Part shown: in pieces, positions 7,177 through 15,853 of the stretch
How positions within the stretch are numbered: the first letter of the stretch is position 1
Layout: each line of letters opens with the position of its first letter
DNA from: Labrys miyagiensis
GTDB lineage: Bacteria; Pseudomonadota; Alphaproteobacteria; Rhizobiales; Labraceae
Length of the DNA: 64,000 bases
Direction: 5' to 3'
Assembly: GCF_030160835.1 (NCBI RefSeq)
Contig: NZ_BSPC01000075.1
Location: 1 to 64,000, forward strand
Translations under genes and position numbers: made by a program
Notes under the pieces: generated by a model
Databases searched by the model: none
The model's input: the letters and a program-made list of their open reading frames with translations, nothing else
Told to the model about the DNA's origin: nothing

Positions 7177-8040
7177 TCAGAACGTATTCTCCCCGATCAC
7201 CACGCCGGGCGGTGGCGCCGGCTCGTCCGGCACGAAGAAATCGGGGGCTAGCGTCTCGCCGGGCACTGCCCGGTAGGCTTCGAAATCGGTGACGCCTTCG
7301 CCACTCAAGAACGAATCGTCGATCAGAAAGTTGCCCGAAAAAGTGACCGGCTTGTGAAAAATCCGGTAGGCGCAGTCGGCCAAGATGTCAGGCTTGCGCG
7401 AACGGCGCATCAGGGCCTCGCCGCCGAGGACGTTCTTGATGGCGGCGGTGGCGATGGTCGTGCGCGGCCAGAGCGCGTTGACGCCGACGCGCCCGCGCGT
7501 CTCGCCGGCGAGGCCGAGCACCACCAGGCTCATGCCGAACTTCGCCATCGAATAGGCCGTGTGCGGGGCAAACCACTTTTCCTTCATGTCGAGCGGCGGC
7601 GACAGCATCAGGATATGCGGCCGCTCCGCCTTGGCGAGATAGGCAAGCGCGGTTTTCGATACAAGAAACGTGCCACGCGCATTGATCTGGTGCATGAGAT
7701 CGAAGCGCTTCATCTCGATATCGGCGACCTTGCTCATCTGGATCGCCGAGGCGTTGTTGACGACGATGTCGACGCCGCCGAAATGGCTGTCCGCCTTGGC
7801 GAAGGCTGATTTGACGCTCTCTTCGTCGCGGACGTCAACCACCAGCGGCAGCGCTTTGCCGCCGGCTTTTTCGATATCCTCGGCGGCTGTGTAGATCGTG
7901 CCCTCCAGCTTGGGATGCGGCGTCTCGGTCTTGGCGGCAATGACGATATTGGCGCCGTCCTTTGCCGCCTTCAGGGCTATGGCGAGCCCAATGCCGCGCG
8001 AGGCCCCGGTGATGAAGAGTGTCTTGTTGGCCAGTGACAT
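7177..8040 (-). CDS. SDR oxidoreductase, HSDL2-like
   Basis: A 287-residue short-chain dehydrogenase/reductase. TGASRGIG (11-18) binds the dinucleotide, NNAS (95-98) stabilises the fold, and Tyr163/Lys167 (YSMAK) form the catalytic pair. The insertion KTETPHPKLEGTIYTAA after the second strand and the segment MLSPPLDMKEKWF are characteristic of the HSDL2/peroxisomal-type subfamily, whose substrates are poorly known but linked to lipid metabolism. It lies between the HDAC-like gene and an acyl-CoA dehydrogenase on the same strand, consistent with fatty-acid or related acyl metabolism. NADP versus NAD is not resolved. Confidence 0.88.
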   Translation of the reverse strand: MSLANKTLFITGASRGIGLAIALKAAKDGANIVIAAKTETPHPKLEGTIYTAAEDIEKAGGKALPLVVDVRDEESVKSAFAKADSHFGGVDIVVNNASAIQMSKVADIEMKRFDLMHQINARGTFLVSKTALAYLAKAERPHILMLSPPLDMKEKWFAPHTAYSMAKFGMSLVVLGLAGETRGRVGVNALWPRTTIATAAIKNVLGGEALMRRSRKPDILADCAYRIFHKPVTFSGNFLIDDSFLSGEGVTDFEAYRAVPGETLAPDFFVPDEPAPPPGVVIGENTF

Positions 8041-8115
8041 CGGCGTTTCCCTTGCGAATAAACATTATCTAAGTGGCAAAGGCTGAGCGCCGGTGCCCCC
8101 GCCCAGTTCTGCCTA

Positions 8116-9882
8116 TCAGAATACCGTCTCCAGGCCTGCTGCGACATAGCCGCTCATGGCGCCGGCCGCCAGGCCTTCGGCCTGGGGGGAAAGCTGCGTG
8201 GCGTAGAAATGGGCAGTATCCATGCGCAGCCGGTTGGCCGGCAGATGCGGATCGATCGCCGCCGCGGCAAGTGCTTCCTTTGCCACAACCACGCCGCCCG
8301 CCGCGATGGCGAACAGGCGCAGAAAAGGTGTGGCGCCGGAAAGCGCATCCTCCGGGCGCTCGTGCGGCTTCGACATGTAGGCTGTGGCGTGTTCCAGGGC
8401 ATCGACGGCCTTTCCCAGAGCGGGAGCAAGGGCGGCGAAGCGTTCGCTGGCGGCGACCGCTTCAAGCGCGGCGCGCAGGCTCGCGATGAAGGCGCCGATC
8501 ACCTTGCCTCCGTCGAGCGGCACCTTGCGGGTGACGAGGTCGATGGCCTGGATGCCGTTGGTGCCCTCATAGATCGCGGCGATGCGGGCGTCGCGGAAAT
8601 GCTGGGCCGCGCCCGTCTCCTCGATATAGCCCATGCCGCCATGCACCTGCACGCCGAGGGATGCGACCTCATTGCCGATGTCGGTGGAGAAGGCCTTGGC
8701 GACGGGCGTGAGCAGGGCAGCGAGATCGGTGGCATGTCTACGCTTGTTGACATCGCTCTCGTGATGGGAGCGGTCGATGGCCTCGGCGAGCTGGTAGCAT
8801 AGGCCCCGAGCGGCAACCGTCTTGGCCCGCATCTCCATCAGCATGCGGCGGACGTCGGGATGCTCGATGATCGGGCTCATGCCGCCCTCGCGCCAGAGCG
8901 GGCTCTTGCCTTGGCGGCGTTCGCGGGCATAGGCGAGGGCGTGCTGATAGGCCCGCTCGGCGATGGCGACGCCCTGCAGGCCGACGGCGAGGCGGGCATT
9001 GTTCATCATGGTGAACATACAGGCGAGGCCTTTGTGCTCCTCGCCGATCAGGTAACCGGTGGCGCCGCCCTCGTCGCCGAACACCATCACGCAGGTCGGC
9101 GAGGCGTGGATGCCGAGCTTGTGCTCGACGCTGGAGCAGAAGGCATCGTTGCGCTTGCCCGGATTGCCCGCGGCGTCGGGCAGATATTTCGGCACCAGGA
9201 ACAGCGAGATGCCGCGCGTGCCGGCCGGCGCGTCGGGCAGGCGGGCGAGCACGAGATGCACGATGTTCTCGGTCAGGTCGTGGTCGCCATAGGTGATGAA
9301 GATCTTCTGGCCGAAGATGCGGTAGCTGCCATCCTCCCGCCGCTCGGCCCGGCAGCGCAAGGCCGCGAGATCGGAGCCCGCCTGTGGCTCGGTGAGGTTC
9401 ATGGTGCCCATCCACTCGCCGCTGACGAGCTTGGCGATATAGGTCGCCCGGATCTCGGGAGTCGCATGGGCGGAAAGCGCCTCGACCGCGCCGATGGTCA
9501 GCACCGGCCCGATGCCGAAGGCCATGGATGCAGAGTTCCACATCTCCATGCAGGCGGCATTGAGCAGGAGTGGCAGGGCCTGGCCGCCGAATTCCGTCGG
9601 GCCGGACAGGCCGTTCCAGCCGGCCGCGCTCCAGTCGGCATAGGCGTCGCGCCAGCCTGGCGCCGTCACCACACCCTGCTGTTCGAGCCGAACGCCGATC
9701 CGGTCGCCCTCGCTGTTGAGCGGGGCGATGCGGTCGGTGGCGAAACGTCCGGCTTCCTCCAGCACGGCATCGACGATGTCGGGGGTGGCTTCCGGATAGA
9801 TGCCCTCGGCTTGCAATCCGTCGAGATTGGCGACGTGGCGCAGGGAGAAGGCGATGTCGGCAACGGGCGCTTGATAGGTCAT
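8116..9882 (-). CDS. Acyl-CoA dehydrogenase, long DmdC-like type
   Basis: A 588-residue FAD enzyme that introduces a double bond at C2-C3 of an acyl-CoA. It opens with MTYQAPVADIAFSLRHV, the usual start of the roughly 590-residue subfamily (3-methylmercaptopropionyl-CoA dehydrogenase-like), which carries an extra C-terminal acyl-CoA dehydrogenase domain. Typical motifs: MGTMNLTEPQAGSDLAALR, GQKIFITYGDHDL, VQVHGGMGYIEETGAAQ, RDARIAAIYEGTNGIQAIDLV. ATG 9882 is used because homology starts there. The chain-length preference cannot be read. It is probably co-transcribed with the downstream SDR (76-base gap). Confidence 0.92.
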   Translation of the reverse strand: MTYQAPVADIAFSLRHVANLDGLQAEGIYPEATPDIVDAVLEEAGRFATDRIAPLNSEGDRIGVRLEQQGVVTAPGWRDAYADWSAAGWNGLSGPTEFGGQALPLLLNAACMEMWNSASMAFGIGPVLTIGAVEALSAHATPEIRATYIAKLVSGEWMGTMNLTEPQAGSDLAALRCRAERREDGSYRIFGQKIFITYGDHDLTENIVHLVLARLPDAPAGTRGISLFLVPKYLPDAAGNPGKRNDAFCSSVEHKLGIHASPTCVMVFGDEGGATGYLIGEEHKGLACMFTMMNNARLAVGLQGVAIAERAYQHALAYARERRQGKSPLWREGGMSPIIEHPDVRRMLMEMRAKTVAARGLCYQLAEAIDRSHHESDVNKRRHATDLAALLTPVAKAFSTDIGNEVASLGVQVHGGMGYIEETGAAQHFRDARIAAIYEGTNGIQAIDLVTRKVPLDGGKVIGAFIASLRAALEAVAASERFAALAPALGKAVDALEHATAYMSKPHERPEDALSGATPFLRLFAIAAGGVVVAKEALAAAAIDPHLPANRLRMDTAHFYATQLSPQAEGLAAGAMSGYVAAGLETVF

Positions 9883-10101
9883 GCGTGCTGGTCTTCTGCT
9901 CAGGTTGCACGCCTTCAAGCTTGACGGAATGCGCGCCCGGGGGCAATGCCGCATCATGATTGGATCAACAGAAGAGCGTTCAATGGTGCGCACCGCCCAG
10001 GGTGTGCCTGGAATGGCATGGAACCGCTATTGTTTGCCGGGGAGGTGCCGAGGCAAGCTCGAAGAGCCTCAACAAGAATTGCTGGTGGCGAGGCCGATGT
10101 T

Positions 10102-10190
10102 CGTCATTGCGAGCGCAGCGAGGCAATCCAGGGGCCGTATACGCCGCCCTCAGGCCCCTGGATTGCCTCGCTGGGCTCGCAATGACGGCG
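10102..10190. repeat. CGTCATTGCGAGC-type palindromic repeat, copy 1
   Basis: An inverted repeat: CGTCATTGCGAGCGCAGCGA on the left is mirrored by TCGCTGGGCTCGCAATGACG on the right, with inner arms GGCAATCCAGGGGCC and GGCCCCTGGATTGCC. The related copy at 11263-11349 lies on the other side of the tsaC gene. The rest of the 9883-10266 gap holds no gene that I can support. Confidence 0.85.
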
Positions 10191-10266
10191 TTTCCAGTGC
10201 CTCTTTGAGCCCTGCCGTGATTTTCGAGTCAGATCTGGAAAACCGGCACACCCGAGCACCGCGTCC

Positions 10267-11235
10267 ATGACCCGCATCACCCGTCACCTCGATACCGGTC
10301 CCTCCGCCATCGCCGAGGCCGCTGGCCTTCTCGTTCAGGGTGGCCTCGTCGCCTTTCCAACCGAGACGGTCTATGGCCTCGGTGCCGATGCCACCAATGG
10401 CCGCGCCGTTGCCGGCATCTATGAGGCGAAGGGGCGTCCGCGCTTCAATCCGCTGATAGCGCATCTGGCCTCCTTCGAGTTTGCCCGGGAGCAGGGCGCC
10501 TTCTCGCCAGCCGCCGCCCGTCTGGCCGAAGCCTTCTGGCCGGGGCCGCTGACTCTGGTGGTGCCCAAGGCCGCGACCTGCACGGTGAGCGAGATCGCCA
10601 CGGCCGGGCTCGACAGCGTGGCCCTTCGCGTGCCGGATCATGGCGTCGCCCGCGCGATTCTGGCGGCCACCGGCCGGCCGGTGGCCGCGCCTTCGGCCAA
10701 TCGCTCCGGTCATGTCAGTGCCACCACCGCCGCCCATGTCGCCGTCGATCTCGACGGGCGTATCGATGCGATCGTCGATGGCGGCAGTACGCAGGTGGGC
10801 GTGGAATCGACCATCCTCTCCTGCCTGGGCGACCGTGTCGCCATGCTGCGGCCGGGCGGCCTGTCACGCGAGGCGATCGAGAAGGCGCTGGGCTTTGCCC
10901 TGGCGGAGGGGCCGGAGGGTTCGGGCGACGAGCCGCTGGCGCCGGGCATGCTCGCCTCGCATTACGCGCCCAGGGCACAGGTGCGGCTGGACGCCGAGGG
11001 CCCACGGCCCGGCGAAGCCTGGCTCGGTTTTGGCGGCGATGGCCATGGCGGCGCCACGGTCACGGCCAATCTCAGCACGACGAGCGACCTTACGGAAGCC
11101 GCCGCCAATCTTTTCGGCATGCTGCGAGCTCTCGACCGCCCCGGTATCGCCGCCATCGCCGTGGCGCCTATCCCCTCCCATGGCCTGGGCGAAGCCATCC
11201 GCGACCGGCTGTCGCGGGCGGCGGCAGAGCGCTGA
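10267..11235 (+). CDS. tsaC: L-threonylcarbamoyladenylate synthase (TsaC/Sua5)
   Basis: A 322-residue enzyme that makes threonylcarbamoyl-AMP from threonine, bicarbonate and ATP, the first step of the t6A37 modification of ANN-decoding tRNAs. The YrdC/Sua5 domain shows FPTETVYGLGADA, KGRPRFNPLI, FWPGPLTLVV and AAPSANRSGHVSATT. After about residue 220 a Sua5-type C-terminal domain follows a linker containing PGMLASHYAP, so this is the long two-domain form. It is monocistronic here, flanked on both sides by copies of the same palindromic repeat. The start is ATG 10267, with the family N-terminus right after it. Confidence 0.95.
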   Translation: MTRITRHLDTGPSAIAEAAGLLVQGGLVAFPTETVYGLGADATNGRAVAGIYEAKGRPRFNPLIAHLASFEFAREQGAFSPAAARLAEAFWPGPLTLVVPKAATCTVSEIATAGLDSVALRVPDHGVARAILAATGRPVAAPSANRSGHVSATTAAHVAVDLDGRIDAIVDGGSTQVGVESTILSCLGDRVAMLRPGGLSREAIEKALGFALAEGPEGSGDEPLAPGMLASHYAPRAQVRLDAEGPRPGEAWLGFGGDGHGGATVTANLSTTSDLTEAAANLFGMLRALDRPGIAAIAVAPIPSHGLGEAIRDRLSRAAAER

Positions 11236-11262
11236 CCGGCCGAACCAAGGACGACGGAGATA

Positions 11263-11349
11263 CCGTCATTGCAGCCCAGCGAAACAATCAGGGACCAAAG
11301 GGCGGTGTTTGTTGCCACTGGATTGCTTCGCTGCGCCCGCAATGACGGG
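11263..11349. repeat. CGTCATTGCG-type palindromic repeat, copy 2
   Basis: A diverged copy of the element at 10102-10190: it starts CCGTCATTGCAGCCCAGCGA and ends CTTCGCTGCGCCCGCAATGA-CG, with the inner TGGATTGCTTCG. The middle has drifted. From 11350 to 11617 I see no gene; the region leads into the next coding sequence. Confidence 0.7.
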
Positions 11350-11617
11350 CCAGGGTTCCGCTCCCCGACCGCGAAGTCGGCGCCTGTGAACGGAGCGGTC
11401 CGCACCTTCGGGCGACCCCGATCGCCCCTGTGTTCAGGGATCTGGAGCTTCAGCGGTGAACGGCACATCCGTCTCGCCCGGATATTTCTGTGGGCTGGCA
11501 TAACGCCCAGAAACGGAGCCATTGTGCATCTTCCGCACTCCTTGTATCTAATGGATGCTCAGCCGGGGGGTGTTAAGTCGAGCCTATTCCAGTGCCACTT
11601 GGAGTGGAAGTATCTTG

Positions 11618-12664
11618 ATGGCGCGCCATATACTTGTTGCCTGCATGCCGAAGTCGGCTTCGACATTCGTCTCGAATGCCCTGGCGGCAGCCGCGGGGCT
11701 GCAGAAGATAGAGCTCGTGCCTGAATATGGGCGGCGCGAGCAGGAGCTGTGCGAGATCCGTCTTGCCGAGGCCGCCGGGATTGATTACGTCGCCCAGCAG
11801 CATACCAAGTACAGCAACTGGACAGAGCAGCTCTGCGACGAATATCGTGTTTCGATGATCGTGCTGGTGCGCAGTCTGTTCGATATCGTGGTCAGCCTGC
11901 GTGACCATGTTCATCGGGAAAGCCCGGTGAGTTCGATGTTCTATCTTGAGAAGAAGCACATCTCGCAGAACGATGCCGAGATGGAGCGCATGATCGCGAT
12001 GCTCGCCATCCCCTGGTACATCAATTTCTACATGGGCTGGCGCAGTAGCAAGAGCGCGCGGATCTTCGCCTATGAAGACATCATCGCCGATCCTGAAAAG
12101 GTCGTCGGCGAGATGCTGGCCTTTTCAGGCGTGTCCTTGCGCAAAGAGCAGATCGCGGCCGGCATCAAGACGGCGATGGGAGACGGCAGCCGCATCAATG
12201 TCGGCAAGGCGGGGCGCGGACGTAGCCTGCAGGCATCGACGGTCTCGATGATCATGGAGATGCTTTCCATGTATCCTGACATCCAGGACGACGCCTATGT
12301 GCTGATGATGAAGGCGCAGGCGGCGGATATCCTTGCCGCGCGCGCGGATGAAAGCGAGGTGGCATTGCCGCTTGTTGTGCCCGCCGCAGTGGTCAAGTCC
12401 GCTTCCAGGCAACCGTTCAAGAGGCGGATGGAACGCTTTGTCCGCCGCAAGGTCAGGCTGTTCGGCGGCACCCGCAATCAGGCCATCGCCACCGGCCTGC
12501 TCGTGCTCGCCTGCGCCTATTTCGCTTTTCTGCCGAACCTCATCCCGAATTCGCTGATGGGTGGGCGCATCGATGATTTCGTGGTGCCCGCCATCTGCGT
12601 CTTCTTTGCAGCAAGGCTGCTCACCCGGATCAAGATCAGGCGAGTCCCGGTGAAGGGGCGTTGA
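11618..12664 (+). CDS. Sulfotransferase-like protein with DUF1232-like membrane tail
   Basis: A 348-residue protein. The N-terminus has a sulfotransferase P-loop (CMPKSASTFVS, 9-19) and a candidate 3'-phosphate motif (LVRSLFDIVVSLRDHV, Arg85 and Ser93), as in PAPS-dependent enzymes; AYEDIIADPEKVVGEMLAFSGV is also family-like. From about 287 a hydrophobic tail (TGLLVLACAYFAFLPNLIP, then RIDDFVVPAICVFFAARLL) resembles DUF1232/YkvA membrane domains, which carry a Pro/Asp-rich loop between hydrophobic segments. A lysine/arginine-rich linker joins the two. ATG 11618 is chosen for its upstream GGAGTGGAAG. The acceptor is unknown; the tail suggests membrane anchoring. Confidence 0.75.
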   Translation: MARHILVACMPKSASTFVSNALAAAAGLQKIELVPEYGRREQELCEIRLAEAAGIDYVAQQHTKYSNWTEQLCDEYRVSMIVLVRSLFDIVVSLRDHVHRESPVSSMFYLEKKHISQNDAEMERMIAMLAIPWYINFYMGWRSSKSARIFAYEDIIADPEKVVGEMLAFSGVSLRKEQIAAGIKTAMGDGSRINVGKAGRGRSLQASTVSMIMEMLSMYPDIQDDAYVLMMKAQAADILAARADESEVALPLVVPAAVVKSASRQPFKRRMERFVRRKVRLFGGTRNQAIATGLLVLACAYFAFLPNLIPNSLMGGRIDDFVVPAICVFFAARLLTRIKIRRVPVKGR

Positions 12665-12718
12665 AGGAGATCGGAGCGGCGGTTCGGCACGCCACTCCGC
12701 GGCGGCCTTGACGAGGCC

Positions 12719-13837
12719 TCAGGCCGCGATGAGGCTCTCGGCTGGTACATAGGCCAGGCCATGGGCTTCCGCGACGGGCTGGCAGGTGATCTTGCCGCCA
12801 GCGACGTTGAGGCCGTTGCGCAGATGGACGTCGTCGCGCAGCGCCTTTTTCCAGCCCTTGTCGGCCAGCGCCACCGCGAAGGGCAGGGTGACGTTGTTGA
12901 GCGCGAAGGTCGAGGTGCGCGCCACCGCGCCCGGCATATTGGCGACGCAGTAATGCACCACGCCATCGACGACATAGGTCGGGTGGGAATGGGTCGTGGC
13001 CTTCGAGGTTTCGACGCAGCCGCCCTGGTCGATGGCGACGTCGACGATCACCGCGCCGGGCTTCATGGTCTTGACCATGGCGTGGGTCACCAGCTTGGGT
13101 GCGGCGGCGCCGGGCACCAGCACCGTGCCGATCAGGAGATCGGCGCGCTTCACCAGTTCCTCGATGGCCGAGCGCGTGGAGAACACGGTGGAGATCGAGG
13201 TGCCGAACTGGCCGGCGAGGCGCTTGAGCGCTTCGGCCGAGCGATCGACCACAGTGACCTTGGCGCCCATGCCCACCGCGATGGTGGCGGCATGCGTGCC
13301 GGAAACGCCGCCGCCGAGGATGACGACTTCGGCAGCCGGCACGCCGGGCACGCCGCCGAGCAGGACGCCGCGGCCGCCCTGGGCTTTTTCGAGACTGTGG
13401 GCGCCGACCTGCGGGGCGAGACGCCCGGCGACTTCCGACATCGGGGTGAGCAGGGGCAGGGCGCCGTTGTTGGAGGTCACCGTCTCGTAGGCGATGCAGA
13501 TGGCCCCGGAGGCGACGAGGTCATGCGTCTGCTCGGCGTCGGGGGCGAGGTGGAGATAGGTGAACAGGATCTGGTCCTTGCGCAGCTTCTTGCGCTCAGC
13601 GGCCAGCGGTTCCTTCACCTTCACCACCATTTCGGCCTCTGCAAAGATCTGGTTGGCGCTGTCGACGATTGTGGCGCCCGCGTTGCGGTAGTCGTCATCG
13701 GAGAGGCCGGCGCCGATGCCGGCATTGGTCTCGACCATCACCTTGTGGCCGTGATGCACCAGCTCCGCCACCGAGGAGGGGATCAGCCCCACGCGAAATT
13801 CATTGTCTTTGATCTCTTTGGGAACACCGATCAGCAT
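12719..13837 (-). CDS. ald: Alanine dehydrogenase
   Basis: A 372-residue NAD-dependent enzyme interconverting L-alanine and pyruvate plus ammonia. It begins [18 protein letters not shown]. Catalytic residues known from this family are in place: Lys75 (VKVKEP), His96 (TYLHLAP) and Asp270 (VAIDQGG). The NAD loop is GGGVSG (175-180) with acidic Asp198 after the second strand. Two ATGs lie close together; the second (13837) is preferred because AGGAGG sits 6 bases before it, giving the usual family length. It is divergent from an Lrp/AsnC regulator across a perfect palindrome, the arrangement of ald with aldR in many bacteria. Confidence 0.96.
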   Translation of the reverse strand: MLIGVPKEIKDNEFRVGLIPSSVAELVHHGHKVMVETNAGIGAGLSDDDYRNAGATIVDSANQIFAEAEMVVKVKEPLAAERKKLRKDQILFTYLHLAPDAEQTHDLVASGAICIAYETVTSNNGALPLLTPMSEVAGRLAPQVGAHSLEKAQGGRGVLLGGVPGVPAAEVVILGGGVSGTHAATIAVGMGAKVTVVDRSAEALKRLAGQFGTSISTVFSTRSAIEELVKRADLLIGTVLVPGAAAPKLVTHAMVKTMKPGAVIVDVAIDQGGCVETSKATTHSHPTYVVDGVVHYCVANMPGAVARTSTFALNNVTLPFAVALADKGWKKALRDDVHLRNGLNVAGGKITCQPVAEAHGLAYVPAESLIAA

Positions 13838-13942
13838 TGCCATCCTCCTGCATGCGGCCCTTGTTTTGGGCAGGCCGTTTCCGATGACGCATGATGGCCG
13901 GTAAAACGAGCAATTTCTCGCGGAATTCACTGGAACTGGATC

Positions 13943-13971
13943 AAATCTATCGCATATTATGCGATAGATTT
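13943..13971. promoter_or_regulatory. Perfect 14-1-14 palindrome between ald and aldR
   Basis: The left arm AAATCTATCGCATA (13943-13956) and right arm TATGCGATAGATTT (13958-13971) are exact complements around one T. The site lies about 105 bases upstream of the ald start and 18 bases before the regulator start. Its position and symmetry fit an operator for the Lrp/AsnC-family protein encoded next to it. Confidence 0.85.
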
Positions 13972-13989
13972 GGAAATTAGGCGCATGAA

Positions 13990-14463
13990 ATGTCAAGGAT
14001 CGCAATTGATCTCGATAGGCGTGATCGCGCCATCCTCAACCTGCTGCAAGCCGATGGCCGTCTGAGCAATGTCGAGCTTGCCGAGAGGGTCAATCTCTCG
14101 CCCTCGGCCTGCCTGCGCCGGGTGAAATTGCTGGAGGAGCGCGGGCTGATCGCCCGCTATGTCATGCTGCTGGACGAGAAGGCGGCAGGGGTGCCAGGGG
14201 TCGCCTTCGTGCTGATCACTCTGGACCAGCAGGGCCGTGGCGCCCTCGACACGTTCGAGGCAGCGATCCAGCGCCATCCCGAAGTCACCGAATGCTGTCT
14301 CCTGGCCGGCGCCGCCGATTACATGGTGCGGGTGGCCTATGCCGATGCCGCCGATTTCGAGCGCATCCACACCGAGATATTGACGCAATTGCCTGGCGTG
14401 GTGCGCGTGCAGTCGACGCTGGCGCTGCGCAGCGTGAAGAAGACGACGGCGCTGCCGATTTGA
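13990..14463 (+). CDS. Lrp/AsnC-family regulator, probable AldR
   Basis: A 157-residue regulator. An N-terminal winged HTH (residues 8-60; DLDRRDRAILNLLQADGRLSNVELAERV, then SPSACLRRVKLLEERGLI) is followed by a linker strand and an RAM ligand-binding domain (VAFVLITLDQQG, VTECCLLAGAADYMVRV, LPGVVRVQSTLAL). Proteins of this type form octamers and sense amino acids. Being divergent from ald, it is expected to activate or repress ald in response to alanine, and the perfect palindrome in the gap is its likely site. That regulatory role is inferred from gene order. Confidence 0.9.
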   Translation: MSRIAIDLDRRDRAILNLLQADGRLSNVELAERVNLSPSACLRRVKLLEERGLIARYVMLLDEKAAGVPGVAFVLITLDQQGRGALDTFEAAIQRHPEVTECCLLAGAADYMVRVAYADAADFERIHTEILTQLPGVVRVQSTLALRSVKKTTALPI

Positions 14464-14484
14464 CTGTGATGCCCGCCCTCTGGG

Positions 14485-15780
14485 CTACACCGTCTCTGTG
14501 CCCTTGATCTCGATGCCGAAGCCTGAGAGGCCGATATAGGTGCGCGGCTTGGTCGAGAGCAGCTTGATCGAGGTGACGTCGAGGTCGCGCAGGATCTGAG
14601 CGCCGAGGCCTACCTCGCGCCACTGCTCGCTGCGCAGGGCCTCCGAGCCCATGTCGGGGCCGTGAGTCACGGTAGGCACACCCACCGAGCCGTCGCGCAG
14701 ATAGATGATGACGCCGCGGCCGGCTTCCTTGAACTTGGCCAGCGCGTTGTTCAGCGTCTTGGCGCCACCGAAGATATCCGTCACCACATCGGCGCGGTGC
14801 AGGCGGGTCGGCACATTCTCGCCGTCGCCGATCTTGCCATACACGAAGGCGAGATGATGCACGCTGTCGAAGGGCGTGGTGTAGGCATGGGCGGTGAGCG
14901 GGCCAATCTCGCTGTCGACGGTGAAGGTCGAGATGCGTTCCACCAGCTTCTCGCGCGCCTGGCGATAGGCGATGAGATCGGCGATCGAAACCAGGTGCAG
15001 GCCGTGCTTCTCTGCGAAGGCGGCTACCTCCGGCCCGCGCGTCACGGTGCCGTCGTCATTGGCAAGCTCGCAGATCGCCGCCACCTGCGGCAGGCCGGCA
15101 AGACGGCAAAGGTCTGTCGCCGCTTCCGTATGGCCCGAGCGCATCAGCACGCCGCCATTCTTGGAGATCAGCGGGAAGATGTGACCGGGGCGCACGAAGT
15201 CGCTGGCGCCCATATTGCCGTTGGCGAGCGCCCGCACCGTGTTGGCGCGCTGCTCGGCCGAGATGCCGGTGGTGAGGCCGTGACGCACATCGACAGAGAC
15301 GGTGAAGGCGGTGCCGAGCGGTGCATCGTTCTGCGACACCATCGGGTCGAGCCGCAGGCGCTTGGCTTCTTCCTGCGTGAGCGGGGCGCAGACGATGCCG
15401 CAGCAATTGCGGATGATGAAGGCCATCTTCTCGGTGGTCAGATGCGAGGCGGCGATGATGAGATCGCCTTCATTCTCACGGTCGTCGTCATCGACCACGA
15501 CCACGATCTCGCCGCGGGCAAAGGCCTCGATGGCGGCCTGGATCTTCTGATGGGACACGACAGTCTCCTTGGGGTTTTCCCGCACCGGGGCAAGCCCCAG
15601 AAAGTCATTCGGGGTGACGCTGCCGCCCGTGGCCTCCGCGATGCGCGTGGCGGTCTCGCGCGAGATCCAGGCGCCGTCGTCGTTGCACAGGGCGGTGATG
15701 CTGGCAGGCGACAGCCCCACCGTCCTGGCGAAGGCGCTGCGGGGGGTTGCGGTCTGCTTGAGCCAGGCGTCGAGTTTCAT
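14485..15780 (-). CDS. ribB: RibB (DHBP synthase) with N-terminal HTH and degenerate RibA-like domain
   Basis: A 431-residue protein. The middle part (about 76-275) is 3,4-dihydroxy-2-butanone 4-phosphate synthase of riboflavin biosynthesis, with DDDDRENEGDL (97-107) and RSGHTEAATDL. Residues 1-60 form a Cro/XRE-like HTH (WLKQTATPRSAFARTVGLSP, then RETATRIAEATGG). The C-terminal third resembles GTP cyclohydrolase II (HHLAFVYG, VPTRLHRADVVTDIFGG, VGLGAQILRDL) but lacks the zinc-binding cysteines of RibA, so only the RibB activity is expected. ATG 15780 is chosen because the HTH starts there. A palindrome lies just upstream. No FMN riboswitch was seen. Confidence 0.9.
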   Translation of the reverse strand: MKLDAWLKQTATPRSAFARTVGLSPASITALCNDDGAWISRETATRIAEATGGSVTPNDFLGLAPVRENPKETVVSHQKIQAAIEAFARGEIVVVVDDDDRENEGDLIIAASHLTTEKMAFIIRNCCGIVCAPLTQEEAKRLRLDPMVSQNDAPLGTAFTVSVDVRHGLTTGISAEQRANTVRALANGNMGASDFVRPGHIFPLISKNGGVLMRSGHTEAATDLCRLAGLPQVAAICELANDDGTVTRGPEVAAFAEKHGLHLVSIADLIAYRQAREKLVERISTFTVDSEIGPLTAHAYTTPFDSVHHLAFVYGKIGDGENVPTRLHRADVVTDIFGGAKTLNNALAKFKEAGRGVIIYLRDGSVGVPTVTHGPDMGSEALRSEQWREVGLGAQILRDLDVTSIKLLSTKPRTYIGLSGFGIEIKGTETV

Positions 15781-15830
15781 GCCGGGAAGGTAGGGACGAT
15801 GAGATTTAATTGCAACTGAAAAGAGAGGCA

Positions 15831-15849
15831 ATTTCAGTGACACTGAAAT
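15831..15849. promoter_or_regulatory. Palindrome ATTTCAGTGACACTGAAAT upstream of ribB
   Basis: An exact 9-1-9 inverted repeat about 51 bases upstream of the ribB start. A third ACTGAAA half-site occurs at 15815-15821. The encoded enzyme carries its own HTH, so an autoregulatory operator is plausible but untested. Confidence 0.6.
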
Positions 15850-15853
15850 CATC

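Noticed and set aside
15781-15853. FMN riboswitch in front of ribB
   Set aside because: I could not find the conserved FMN aptamer segments; the region holds only a short palindrome and a repeat.
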